Shown here in pieces: positions 44,375-53,481 of a stretch of 64,000 nt of DNA (positions are counted from its first letter, which is position 1; the number at the start of each line of letters is the position of its first letter). A program made the translations under genes and the position numbers. This DNA comes from Hymenobacter taeanensis (lineage in GTDB: Bacteria > Bacteroidota > Bacteroidia > Cytophagales > Hymenobacteraceae). The notes under the pieces were generated by a model. It did no database searches, was not told the origin of the DNA, and saw nothing but the letters and a program-made list of their open reading frames with translations. The stretch spans positions 2,231,501 through 2,295,500 of the forward strand of contig NZ_CP053538.1 in assembly GCF_013137895.1 (NCBI RefSeq), given 5' to 3'.

Positions 44375-45139
44375 ATGCGTAAGAATATTGTGGCCGGTAA
44401 CTGGAAGATGAACACTACCCTCCAGGATGGCCAAGCGCTGATTTCCGAAATCGTAAATATGGTACAGGACGAAGTCACTGGCTCCAATGTGGAGGTGGTG
44501 GTGTGCCCGCCCTTCCCGTTCCTGACTACCATTGGCAAGCACCTGCCCAGCGGTGGCCTGATTCACCTGGGTGCTCAGAACTGCCATCAGAAAGACAGCG
44601 GCGCTTATACCGGTGAGGTTTCAGCCCGTATGCTGCAATCGGTAGGGGTAGAGTACGTAATTCTAGGCCACTCAGAGCGCCGCCAGTACTTCCGCGAAGA
44701 TGATGAGCTGCTGAGCCAGAAGCTGAAAGCTGCTCTGGCTGCCGGCCTGCAACCCATTTTCTGCGTGGGTGAGTCACTGGAGACGCGCGAAGCCGACGAA
44801 ACCTTCGACTACATCAGCAAGCAACTGAAAGACGGGTTGTTTCACCTCTCCAACGAGGAGTTTGACCAGGTGGTGGTGGCCTACGAGCCCATCTGGGCCA
44901 TCGGGACCGGCAAAACGGCTACCAGCGCACAGGCGCAGGAGGTGCACGCCTTCATTCGGGAGCAAATTGCGCGCGCCTACGACGCCGAAGCAGCCCTGAA
45001 CACCACCATTCTGTATGGTGGCTCGGCTAACGCTCAAAACGCGCGTGAGCTGTTCAGCCAGCCCGACGTAGACGGCGGCCTCATTGGTGGCGCTTCGCTT
45101 AAGTCCCGCGACTTCACCGACATCATCAAGTCATTCTAG
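44375..45139 (+). CDS. tpiA: triosephosphate isomerase
   Basis: Interconverts dihydroxyacetone phosphate and glyceraldehyde 3-phosphate in glycolysis. All motifs are present in the 254-residue barrel: NWKMN, catalytic histidine in ILGHSERRQYF, catalytic glutamate and flexible loop in VAYEPIWAIGTGKTA, and phosphate-binding YGGSANAQN and GGLIGGASL. ATG 44375; the longer frame from 44300 is unsupported. A CTAGGCCACT word encodes the LGHS motif, and the TAG stop lies in another copy. Confidence 0.97.
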   Translation: MRKNIVAGNWKMNTTLQDGQALISEIVNMVQDEVTGSNVEVVVCPPFPFLTTIGKHLPSGGLIHLGAQNCHQKDSGAYTGEVSARMLQSVGVEYVILGHSERRQYFREDDELLSQKLKAALAAGLQPIFCVGESLETREADETFDYISKQLKDGLFHLSNEEFDQVVVAYEPIWAIGTGKTATSAQAQEVHAFIREQIARAYDAEAALNTTILYGGSANAQNARELFSQPDVDGGLIGGASLKSRDFTDIIKSF

Positions 45140-45247
45140 GCCAGTTCTTGAGCTATTATTCCGAGCAAAGTGAGGAAGCGTGGTTTGGGCCTAAAGGCTG
45201 CCTCAGCTTTCTCGCTTTGCCTGGGATGATAGTTTATACTGGCCTAG
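45136..45247. repeat. 112-nt inverted repeat bounded by 10-mer copies
   Basis: CTAGGCCAGT (45136-45145) and ACTGGCCTAG (45238-45247) bound an imperfect inverted repeat whose inner arms (about 45155-45179 and 45202-45230) pair as CAAAGnGAGnAAGC with its complement. The left end covers the tpiA stop codon. It probably acts as the tpiA 3' structure. Confidence 0.75.
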
Positions 45248-45278
45248 CGGAGCAAGCGAACTAAACGCGGCCGGATAA

Positions 45279-45692
45279 TTGTCCGGCAGCAAAAGACTTG
45301 TCTTCATTCTCTTTATGCTTTCCACGCTACTTGTTTCTGGGCTATTGGCGCTGAACCCGTTTCAGCCGGCGCCGCGCGTGCCCCTAGCGGCCACTGCGGT
45401 AACATCCGTTGACCCATGCCGCATCTTCGGGACCGTGTACTTAGAAACCGACCCACGCCGGCAGAGCCGCTGCTTTGGCTCGGTGTACATGGAGCCCGAA
45501 GCAGATTTTGCTGATCTGATGGTGTTCAAAGAAACCAGCAAGCTCTTCGCCGATAAGGTAGGCCTGTGGTACCTCGCCGATTCTCCGAATTTCGCCGATT
45601 ACGTGCTGTTCGTCACTGATAACCGCAACCTCGCCGACTTCAGTATTCAGTTCACAAAGTCGCGCTCCTACGCTGGTTGCCGGAAACAGTAG
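45279..45692 (+). CDS. exported DUF6150 protein
   Basis: A 137-residue protein with an N-terminal signal or anchor (KRLVFILFMLSTLLVSGLLAL) and a DUF6150-like body of repeated short units built on FAD-x-x-[VI]: EADFADLMVFKE, KLFADKVGLWYLAD, PNFADYVLFVTD and RNLADFSIQFT. Cysteines flank the region (VDPCRIFG, SYAGCRKQ). The units suggest a small repetitive beta fold. Function is unknown. The start may be TTG 45279, which gives a charged N-terminus, or ATG 45315. Confidence 0.65.
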   Translation: MSGSKRLVFILFMLSTLLVSGLLALNPFQPAPRVPLAATAVTSVDPCRIFGTVYLETDPRRQSRCFGSVYMEPEADFADLMVFKETSKLFADKVGLWYLADSPNFADYVLFVTDNRNLADFSIQFTKSRSYAGCRKQ

Positions 45693-46082
45693 GCAATGCT
45701 CATTGCCTGATTCAGTAACACGCTCTTCTCGTATTTTGAGAAGGGCATGTCAGTGAATCAGGTTGCGTGGATAATAAGCAACAGGAACGCGAGGGTTCGA
45801 CTCCGATCAGCATGACGTTCGTTCATTGTCTCAAGCCCTTGTTATCGGCATAGCTTAGCAAATAAATTTACTGGGTCATCAGTAGTGAGATAAGCGGCTA
45901 TTTCCCGGGCCTGCCTGCGCATTGGCTAAGCGTAATGAAGGTAGCCTACGCCACCAGCTTTGGCCTGACTTGAACGCCTAGGCCAGTTCCTCCAGGCCAA
46001 ATCTGTATTTTTGCGCCGGAATTGCCGTCCTGATTTGTTGGGCGGCAATTTCCTTTTCTCTTGATACCACTTGCCGCCCCAC
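45693..46082. promoter_or_regulatory. 390-nt gap with hairpin and prmA promoter
   Basis: CCTGATTCA (45706-45714) mirrors TGAATCAGG (45754-45762), with CTTCTC/GAGAAG inside, a nested hairpin that may end the DUF6150 transcript. GAGGGTTCGACTCC near 45800 resembles a tRNA T-loop but pairs with nothing. CTAGGCCAGT is at 45978-45987. TATTTTTG (46006-46013) is an exact TAnnTTTG element for prmA. Confidence 0.5.
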
Positions 46083-46919
46083 ATGGACTTTGTAGAAGTA
46101 ACCGTAAAAGCTCCTCGCGAGCTGTCTGATATTCTGGTAGCCGAGATGGCTGAGCTAGGCTTCGATACCTTCGAAGACAACGACGAAGGCTTCTGCGCCT
46201 ACACCACCGAAGACGTATTCAACCCCGACGACGTGGCCGAAATCATGAGCCGCTACCTGGGCCTGGGCGAAGTGGGCTACACGCACCGCGTAATTACGCG
46301 CCAGAACTGGAACGCCGAGTGGGAAAAGAACTTCCAGCCCCTGGTTATTGCCGATAAAGTATCGGTGCGGGCTCCTTTTCATGAGGCGCGCCCCGACCTG
46401 GCCTACGAAATCGTGATTATGCCGCGCATGTCCTTCGGCACCGGCCACCACGATACCACGGCCCTCATGATTACCAACCAGCTCGACATCGACCATCAGA
46501 ATAAGCGCGTGCTGGATATGGGCTGTGGCACCGGCATTCTGGCCGTGATGGCCGTGCATTTGGGAGCCGATTACGTGCTGGCGGTAGATGTAGAGCCCTG
46601 GACCGCGGAAAATGCTGCCGACAACGCCGCCGAAAACAACGTGCAGGACAAGGTAGAAGCTCGCCTCGGCGATGTAACGGCCCTAGAGGGAGAGAAGCCC
46701 TTCGATATTATTTTGGCTAACATTAACCGCAACGTGCTGCTGGAGGATATGCCAGCGTATGCCCAGTACCTTAAGCCGGGCGGCCCTATCCTGTTCTCTG
46801 GCTTTTATGAAGAAGACCTTCCCCTTATTCAGGAGGCCGCGGAAAAGGCCGGTTTCCGGTACGAGAGCCACCGTACCCAGAACCACTGGGTATCAGCTGT
46901 GTTCCGCCAGCCAGTCTAA
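46083..46919 (+). CDS. prmA: ribosomal protein L11 methyltransferase
   Basis: PrmA methylates ribosomal protein L11 with S-adenosylmethionine. The 278-residue protein has an N-terminal substrate-recognition domain (DFVEVTVKAPRELSDILVAE) and a Rossmann methyltransferase domain: FGTGHHDTTALM, motif I VLDMGCGTGILAVMAVHLG, LAVDVEPWTAENA, and the DIILANINRNVLLE motif. ATG 46083 is chosen over TTG 46071. A good promoter element lies 70 nt upstream. Confidence 0.94.
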   Translation: MDFVEVTVKAPRELSDILVAEMAELGFDTFEDNDEGFCAYTTEDVFNPDDVAEIMSRYLGLGEVGYTHRVITRQNWNAEWEKNFQPLVIADKVSVRAPFHEARPDLAYEIVIMPRMSFGTGHHDTTALMITNQLDIDHQNKRVLDMGCGTGILAVMAVHLGADYVLAVDVEPWTAENAADNAAENNVQDKVEARLGDVTALEGEKPFDIILANINRNVLLEDMPAYAQYLKPGGPILFSGFYEEDLPLIQEAAEKAGFRYESHRTQNHWVSAVFRQPV

Positions 46920-47146
46920 AAACATACCACCTCAGTGTGGAGAAATATATATAGCGTTTTAGGAGTTAAAAGGCTGGTTCTGAGGAATCGGCCTTTTATT
47001 TTGCTGTTAGGTCCTCGAAAATGGCTCTGGAAATAGTATAAAATTCAGGCTGGGTATGATTGTTGGAGGGATAGGGGCGGAGATGGCGGAAAGTGCCGGG
47101 TTTTGTCGAAATTGTAGGCGATTAATTAGGCGCTGACGGACTTAGT

Positions 47147-50100
47147 ATGAAGCATTTTACTTTTAGATGGGTATGCGCGCTGCTGCTGGGATTGAGTACT
47201 CCGGCGTGGGCGCAGCAGACCAAACCCCAACCTTCTAAACAACCTGCCGGAACTGCACCAGCGGCTCCGGCCCTTCCCCGATTTACGGGTAAGCTGAGCA
47301 GTGACCCTCAGCAGTTTATGGTAGATGTGCAGTCAATGATGGCCACCGCCAATGTGGCCTCAGGCAAAGCTGCCGCTGCTCGTTTGCAGGAGGTGTGGGC
47401 CAGTAACCGCCTCACGGCTACCCAACAGGCTTACATTGTAGCACTCTCGCAGCAGATGTTGGCGCGCAAGTTTAAAGCTAAGCCGCACTTCGAAGCCTTC
47501 TATAACTCCATCACGGCGGGCGCCCAGGTGCAGAACTTCTCGGATGCCCAAATGACCGAGTTTCTGAACGTAGTAGGGAAAGCGCTGGCAAAGGAGCAAG
47601 CCCCCGAAGTGGAGAAGTTTCTTACAAACTCAGCCCAGTTCCTGCAAACCAAGTACCTCTACCGCTCGCGCTACAACCGGCTGCGGGTAGAGGGTGGTAC
47701 GTTCAGCTACGCCTACAACGAAACGGATATGCCTTCCATGGCTCCGCCAGTAGCACCGGCCGCGCCGGCTGCGGCCGCCGTTGTATCAAAGCCGCTTAAC
47801 GCTAAAGGCACGGGCAAGAAAAAAGCCTCCGATGGCTGGGACTCTACTGATATGTGGGGCGCCGATGACACGGGTAGTGCTTCTACCCCTAGTTTGGCTC
47901 CCACCTATGATACGTACATGGCGCCTACCACCCGTGGCCCGGTCCTGATTTTGAAGGATGCTGACTTGTTTATGGCCTCACCCGGCGACTCCGTCATCAT
48001 TCATAAAACCAGCGGAGCCATCACCTCACAAAACCGGTTTGTAGGTTACGGCGGCCAGTACGGCTGGCAGATAAACAACAACCCCGTTACGGCCGACCTG
48101 ACGAATTACAACTTCGACATCAGCAAGGCTGAATTCACGGCTCAGCCGGTTACGCTCACGTATCCGGCCGTGCTGGAGGCTCCCGTGAAAGGCTGGCTGG
48201 CCTACCGCAGCCTCAAGCGCAAAACGTCCACCGCTGATACCGGCTACCCACGCTTTATCTCGAATACCAACGACGCCCGGGTAAAAAACATCGGCGAAAA
48301 CATTCGCTACTACGGCGGCTTCACGCTTTCTGGCAACCGGGCCATGTCGGCTTCGCTGGATGGGGCCCTTTCCCGGATTATTGTGGAGGTAGATGGCAAG
48401 CCCAAGTTTAAGGCTTCCTCGCTCTCTTACGCACTCGGCGACTCTATTATCAGCAGCCAGCGGGCAGCCGTTACCATTTTCCAGGACAAGCAGGACTCGC
48501 TTACTCACCCTGGGGTAAAGCTCAAGTATTCAAAGGGGCCGCAGGTACTGCAGCTCACCCGCGAGGAAGGCATGTATAAAAACACGCCTTACTACGACTC
48601 TTACCACCAGATGGAAATCACGACCGAGCTGCTCACCTGGCCGCTCCGGACGTCTAACATTGATTTCTCGATTCTAACGGCTAAAAATCAAGTTACTGCC
48701 AACTTCGAATCAAAGGAATTTTACACCAACACCCGCTATCAGCAGATTAAGTCCATCAATAAGATGCACCCCCTGCAAATGGTGGTGGGCTATAGCCAGA
48801 GCCACGGTAATACCCGGCTATTCACTATTCAAGATATGGTAACGGCGCTGAAGATCAGCCCGGAAAACCTGCGCTCGGCTATGTCGGGTCTGGCGCGTGA
48901 TGGGTACGTGAAGTGGTATCCACAGACCGACCAGGTGGTGCTGCTGCCGAAGGCGTCGCACTACGTAAACTCCTCGCGGGGTAAGAAAGACTACGACCAC
49001 ATTGCCATTAAATCGTTGTCGCCCTCGGGTAAAAACGCCACGCTCAACTTGGCTACCAACGACCTGCTGGTGCGGGGCGTTGACCGCTTCAATTTCTCCG
49101 ACGACTCCGTAACGGTATTTGTGAAGCCCGACTCCAGCGTTATCCGCATCCAGAAAAATCGGGGGGTGTTGTTTAACGGCACGGTGGTAGCCTCTGCCTT
49201 TGTTTTCAAAGGCAAAGAGTTCAAGTTCGACTATGATGGCTTCTTCATTGACCTAGTGAAGATTGACTCCATCATTGTGAAAGGCAAGGGCTCTAAAGGT
49301 TCGGTGATGAAGGCTCGCAAAGACACCGACTTCACCCTTACCAACAAGAAGAAAACCTCTTCGGGGAAGCTCTATATCAACGCGCCCAACAACAAATCAG
49401 GCCGCAAAAAGCTGGGGGCTTATCCATCCTTCGATGCCAGCACTGGGGCTTACGTGTACTTTGATAAGCCCGAAATACTGGGTGGGGCCTATGATACCAC
49501 CATGTATTTCGATATCCCACCTTTCAGGCTCGACTCACTTAATAATAAAAACCGTAGTGCCGTAGGCTTCAAAGGTACATTCGTGTCGGGGGGCATTATG
49601 CCTTCCTTCAAAACCAAGCTCTCCTTACAGGATGATGGCTCGTTGGGCTTCGTGTACGACGTACCCAAGGAGGGTTTCCCGCTGTATGGCAGCAAAGGGC
49701 GTTTGTTTAACAAGGTTACTATGAGTAACCGGGGCCTGCAGGGCATTGGTAACCTGAAGTACCTGACCGGCGACTTCGCCAGCGACCAGTTCATCTTCTA
49801 TAAAGACTCCGTAGTAACGGTAGGTAAGTCGGGCACTATTCTGCAGGGGCCGCTGAACGGGACTGAGTTTGCCAAGGTAACACTACAGCCCGGCTACCAA
49901 ATGAAGTGGGCCGTGAAGCAGGACTCTATGTACCTGAGCAGCCAGCAGGGGCAGGGCCTAAAGATGTATGATGCCACGTATGCTTTCAAAGGTACCCTCA
50001 CCTACACGCCCGGCGGCCTCTACGGCAACGGCGGCATGGATGGGCCGCAGTCTTTCATCCGCTCGGCTGGCTTTGTATTCAAGCCCACCCGCTACACGGG

Positions 50101-52306
50101 TAAGAACGCTACACTCAGCATCAAGTCGGCGGAAGTGAATAAGCCGGCTCTTACGGCAAACAACGTAGGCTTTACTTACGATTTGAAGGCGGGTAACACA
50201 GAATTCGCCCGCGAAGCCGGAGACAATAAATCCAGCATCGACCTGCCGTACTCGCAGTATCGCACTACGCTTTCGGGCGGTAAGTGGGACTTCAAGAAGA
50301 AGATTGTGCAGCTCAGCGTAGAAGCCGGCGCCGACTCATCGCGCTCTTACTTCTTCAGCACCAAGCCAGAGCAGCGCGGACTTAAATTTCAGGCAGCCAC
50401 GGGTAAGTATGACCTGAGCCGTTACCGGCTGGTGGCGGGTGGCGTGCCCCACATTGCCGCCGCCGATGCCTGGATCATGCCCGACTCCAGCAAAGTGTAC
50501 GTGCTGCCCAACGCTGAAATACGCAGCTTCCAGAACGCCGGTATTGTACTGGATACCCTGCACAAGTACCATGCGTTGTACAAGGGCGAAATAAAAATTG
50601 ACTCGCGCACCTCGTTCACTGGTAACGCACTGTACAGCTACAAAAACGCCTCCGCCGACTCGTTCGCCATTAAGTTTACCAACTTTAAGGCCGACTCTGC
50701 CGCCGCTCTGGCAATGAGCGGAGCCAAGGTGGGCAAGCTGGGGAAAGGCCTTCTGAAGCGGGGGGCCAACCCCGACGATGCGCCGGTTTCGTTGCCAACA
50801 ACCGCTGTGGCCAGCATTGCCGCTACCGACAAGTTCCATCTGGCTCCTCGCATTGCCTATCGCGGGGCTGTAAAAATGAATTCGCAAAAGCGGGGCTTTA
50901 CCTTTGATGGACAGGCTAAGCTGGAGTTTGTGAAGAGCACCGCCGCCTCAGAGTGGTTTGCCGTGCAGGATAGCATTGACCCCAAGGGCATCCGGATTAA
51001 GCTCAACGAGCCAAAAACAGAAGACGGGACACCAATGCTCTCGGGCCTGTTCCTGTCAGAAAATTCGGGTAAGGTGTACCCGCTGTTTGTAGCGGCTAAA
51101 CCTGGAGTGACGGATCAAAACGTATTCCAAGTGGATGGTACGCTTAGCTACGATCAGAAAAAGCGCATGTATGGTATCAGTCAGCACGACATCAACAGCC
51201 CTGACATCTATGAGGGCTCAGTACTGACGTTGAATGACTCTACCGGCGCCATGAACTTCCGGGGTAAGCTCAACCTCATAAATTCCAACAAAGACTATAC
51301 CCTGACGGCCTCGGGCCTAGGCTATGCCAAACCCGACAGCGCTATCTATGACCTCGATACTTTCATGGCCTTCGATATTGTGCTGCCTGAGAAAGCAGTA
51401 GAAGCCATGGGCAACGACTTAGCCACCAACGCCAAGGGCCTGCCAGAAGCCCTCACTGGTTCGCAGAGCCAGCTATATAAAATGGCGGAGTTCATTGGCA
51501 ACAAGGGCGTACAGGATTACAGTGCCCGCAAAGGCTCATACGTGCCCCTGCAAAAAGTGTCGCCGAAGTTCCTGCACACGGTGGTGCTCAACCAGGTAAA
51601 CCTGCGCTGGAACGAGAAGCTGCGCGCCTGGTACTCAGTGGGTAAAATAGGCCTGGTGAGCGTGGGTAAGAAAGACATCAATGCCCTGATTGATGGATAC
51701 ATTGAAATCAAGAAGGAAAGCACCGGCGACGCTGTAGAGCTGTACCTGGAGGCCGAGCCTCAGACCTGGTACTACCTCAAGTACTCTAACAATGTAATGC
51801 TGGCCAAAGCCCAGCACGGCTCCTTCGACGAAATCATTGGTCTGAAAGCAAAAGGCGACTATAACACAGCCACGCAGTACGGCTTCTTCCTGGGCGATGA
51901 CATGGAGGTGCAAACCTTCCTCAACCACTTCCGCAAAGACTACCTGAAGGAGTCGGGTAAGCGCAAGGTGAATACCACCCAACCCGTGAGTACCGGCAAC
52001 TTCGATAACATGGAGGGCAATTCGAGGAAGAAAAAGAAGAAGCTCGACCCCGTAGAGGAAGCTATGCAGTCGGATGCTGGTGCCGCTCCGGCAGAGGATA
52101 CCAGCAAAAAGAAAAAGAAGAAAGATGAGGCCGTAGAAGCCGCCGCACCCGTTGAGGCCGACCCCGCCGATACGGGTAAGAAAAAGAAGAAAAAGGACGA
52201 GGTGGTAGAAGCTACGCCACCCGCCGCGGCCCCTGCCGAAGACCCTAAAAAGGACACGAAAAAGAAAAAGAAGAAAGACGCCAACGACCCCTTCGGCGAA
52301 GAGTAA
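47147..52306 (+). CDS. giant exported protein with poly-lysine C-terminal tail, unknown
   Basis: A 1719-residue protein I cannot name. It has a signal peptide (FRWVCALLLGLSTPAWAQ), a helical N-terminal part to about residue 190, an Ala/Pro-rich linker, then more than 1300 residues rich in beta strands (for example DLFMASPGDSVIIHKTSG, IIVKGKGSKGSVMKARKDTD). Near residues 555-610 a stretch, IQDMVTALKISPENLRSAMS, then SGLARDGYVKWYP, looks like a winged helix. The last 95 residues carry four lysine runs of five or six (KKKKKKDE type) separated by Ala/Pro/Glu/Asp linkers. There is no transmembrane anchor or type IX sorting domain that I can recognise. It stands alone, with a terminator behind. Confidence 0.75.
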   Translation: MKHFTFRWVCALLLGLSTPAWAQQTKPQPSKQPAGTAPAAPALPRFTGKLSSDPQQFMVDVQSMMATANVASGKAAAARLQEVWASNRLTATQQAYIVALSQQMLARKFKAKPHFEAFYNSITAGAQVQNFSDAQMTEFLNVVGKALAKEQAPEVEKFLTNSAQFLQTKYLYRSRYNRLRVEGGTFSYAYNETDMPSMAPPVAPAAPAAAAVVSKPLNAKGTGKKKASDGWDSTDMWGADDTGSASTPSLAPTYDTYMAPTTRGPVLILKDADLFMASPGDSVIIHKTSGAITSQNRFVGYGGQYGWQINNNPVTADLTNYNFDISKAEFTAQPVTLTYPAVLEAPVKGWLAYRSLKRKTSTADTGYPRFISNTNDARVKNIGENIRYYGGFTLSGNRAMSASLDGALSRIIVEVDGKPKFKASSLSYALGDSIISSQRAAVTIFQDKQDSLTHPGVKLKYSKGPQVLQLTREEGMYKNTPYYDSYHQMEITTELLTWPLRTSNIDFSILTAKNQVTANFESKEFYTNTRYQQIKSINKMHPLQMVVGYSQSHGNTRLFTIQDMVTALKISPENLRSAMSGLARDGYVKWYPQTDQVVLLPKASHYVNSSRGKKDYDHIAIKSLSPSGKNATLNLATNDLLVRGVDRFNFSDDSVTVFVKPDSSVIRIQKNRGVLFNGTVVASAFVFKGKEFKFDYDGFFIDLVKIDSIIVKGKGSKGSVMKARKDTDFTLTNKKKTSSGKLYINAPNNKSGRKKLGAYPSFDASTGAYVYFDKPEILGGAYDTTMYFDIPPFRLDSLNNKNRSAVGFKGTFVSGGIMPSFKTKLSLQDDGSLGFVYDVPKEGFPLYGSKGRLFNKVTMSNRGLQGIGNLKYLTGDFASDQFIFYKDSVVTVGKSGTILQGPLNGTEFAKVTLQPGYQMKWAVKQDSMYLSSQQGQGLKMYDATYAFKGTLTYTPGGLYGNGGMDGPQSFIRSAGFVFKPTRYTGKNATLSIKSAEVNKPALTANNVGFTYDLKAGNTEFAREAGDNKSSIDLPYSQYRTTLSGGKWDFKKKIVQLSVEAGADSSRSYFFSTKPEQRGLKFQAATGKYDLSRYRLVAGGVPHIAAADAWIMPDSSKVYVLPNAEIRSFQNAGIVLDTLHKYHALYKGEIKIDSRTSFTGNALYSYKNASADSFAIKFTNFKADSAAALAMSGAKVGKLGKGLLKRGANPDDAPVSLPTTAVASIAATDKFHLAPRIAYRGAVKMNSQKRGFTFDGQAKLEFVKSTAASEWFAVQDSIDPKGIRIKLNEPKTEDGTPMLSGLFLSENSGKVYPLFVAAKPGVTDQNVFQVDGTLSYDQKKRMYGISQHDINSPDIYEGSVLTLNDSTGAMNFRGKLNLINSNKDYTLTASGLGYAKPDSAIYDLDTFMAFDIVLPEKAVEAMGNDLATNAKGLPEALTGSQSQLYKMAEFIGNKGVQDYSARKGSYVPLQKVSPKFLHTVVLNQVNLRWNEKLRAWYSVGKIGLVSVGKKDINALIDGYIEIKKESTGDAVELYLEAEPQTWYYLKYSNNVMLAKAQHGSFDEIIGLKAKGDYNTATQYGFFLGDDMEVQTFLNHFRKDYLKESGKRKVNTTQPVSTGNFDNMEGNSRKKKKKLDPVEEAMQSDAGAAPAEDTSKKKKKKDEAVEAAAPVEADPADTGKKKKKKDEVVEATPPAAAPAEDPKKDTKKKKKKDANDPFGEE

Positions 52307-52318
52307 CCCCCCAACTGC

Positions 52319-52351
52319 AACCGCCCCGCTAGAGCTTCTGGCGGGGCGGTT
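52319..52351 (+). terminator. terminator of the giant gene
   Basis: AACCGCCCCGC (52319-52329) pairs perfectly with GCGGGGCGGTT (52341-52351). Confidence 0.8.
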
Positions 52352-52358
52352 TGCTGTT

Positions 52359-52374
52359 AGTGGCCTAGGCCACT
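52359..52374. repeat. perfect 16-nt palindrome, two overlapping 10-mers
   Basis: AGTGGCCTAGGCCACT is two head-to-head overlapping copies of the CTAGGCCACT word. It lies in the gap between the giant gene and plsY. Confidence 0.9.
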
Positions 52375-52503
52375 TTTATGCACACCTAAAGCGTAGCAAA
52401 TAGCTGCTAGTGGCGCAATCGATACACCACTGCTTATTCCCTCAACACCACGGCATCAGAAACGTATCTTTACCCCATAGCTCGACATCTACCCACCTCC
52501 TGC

Positions 52504-53145
52504 ATGAATCTCCCCCTCGTTCTAGGCCTCTTGGTGGCCGCTTACCTCATTGGCTCCATCCCGACTGCCTTATGGGTGGGGCGCTTATTTTTCGGGATTG
52601 ATATCCGGGAGCACGGTTCGGGTAACTCGGGCGCTACTAACACCTTCCGGGTGTTGGGTAAGAAGCCTGGCTCTTTTGTGATGGCTATTGATGTGCTAAA
52701 GGGCTGGGCCGCTACTTCCTTGGCCTCCGTGATGCTGAACCAAGGCGCCATTCTGCCGGAGCAGCTGCTGTATTACCAAATTGCCTGTGGCGTACTGGCT
52801 GTGGTAGGCCACATCTATCCCATTTATGCCGGCTTCCGGGGTGGTAAAGGCGTGGCCACTGTGCTGGGCATGATGCTGGCCATTGCCCCGGCCACTGTGG
52901 GCGTGTGCATTCTGGTATTCATTGTCACCCTACTGATTTCGCGCTACGTTTCGCTTTCCTCTATGACGGCGGGTGTGACGTTTGCTGTGCTCCAGCTGCT
53001 GCCGCACTTCCGGCCCGATAACCAGTTGCTGGTGTGGTTTGGCTTCGTGCTGGCGGTGCTGCTGGTGTACACTCATCGTGCTAATATCGGGCGACTGCGC
53101 GCTGGTACTGAGAGCCGCGTGCCGATGCCGTGGGATAAGAAATAG
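52504..53145 (+). CDS. plsY: glycerol-3-phosphate acyltransferase PlsY
   Basis: PlsY transfers the acyl group of acyl-phosphate to glycerol 3-phosphate, the first step of phospholipid synthesis. The 213-residue membrane protein has its signatures: YLIGSIPTALWVGRLFFGID, EHGSGNSGATNTFRVLGKKP, YAGFRGGKGVATVLG and LVYTHRANIGRLRAGTE. TATCTTTA about 40 nt upstream is a near-match promoter element. The gene ends 22 nt before a small convergent gene. Confidence 0.95.
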   Translation: MNLPLVLGLLVAAYLIGSIPTALWVGRLFFGIDIREHGSGNSGATNTFRVLGKKPGSFVMAIDVLKGWAATSLASVMLNQGAILPEQLLYYQIACGVLAVVGHIYPIYAGFRGGKGVATVLGMMLAIAPATVGVCILVFIVTLLISRYVSLSSMTAGVTFAVLQLLPHFRPDNQLLVWFGFVLAVLLVYTHRANIGRLRAGTESRVPMPWDKK

Positions 53146-53167
53146 TGCCCAAAAGTACACACTAAGC

Positions 53168-53359
53168 TCAATTACGCTTAAAATAGTGGTACAGGTTGTA
53201 GCCCAAGAATAGCAGTAAGCTGATCAAGAAAAGGCCAATCAAAATTGGGCCTACAGCAAATGCGGTATACAGCCAATCTGATCCGCCATGAGCTTGAACG
53301 CCGCTAGGATACAAACAGGCTGCAAGCAGAACTGCACAAAAGATTTTATGAAAGTGCAT
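53168..53359 (-). CDS. small membrane protein, unknown
   Basis: A 63-residue protein with an apparent signal peptide (IFCAVLLAACLYPSGVQA), a short HGGSDW stretch and one membrane helix (VGPILIGLFLISLLLFLGYN) ending in a charged tail. No family was recognised. The signal peptide plus helix layout and its fit into the gap between plsY and the dipeptidase make a real gene plausible. Confidence 0.55.
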   Translation of the reverse strand: MHFHKIFCAVLLAACLYPSGVQAHGGSDWLYTAFAVGPILIGLFLISLLLFLGYNLYHYFKRN

Positions 53360-53481
53360 GGTTAGCTTATTGATAGAAGTAAAGTAGCTACTCTGCAGGT
53401 TATATGAAACAGGGGGCTACTATCCACTATCGTTTCCTTCCCTAATTTTACCCTAGCATTTCCAACTAACCCCACCGCCGC

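Noticed and set aside
45790..45825. tRNA-like T-loop GAGGGTTCGACTCC
   Set aside because: The flanks do not pair as a T-stem and no acceptor, anticodon or D arm can be found; perhaps a decayed remnant or coincidence.
50336..50887. 183-codon minus-strand frame inside the giant gene
   Set aside because: Antisense shadow of a long, well-coded gene; sequence looks like reverse translation of it and has no domain.
52020..52300. Poly-lysine tail as a frameshift artefact
   Set aside because: Four separate AAG/AAA runs with consistent spacers stay in frame to a proper stop before a terminator, so the tail is likely real.
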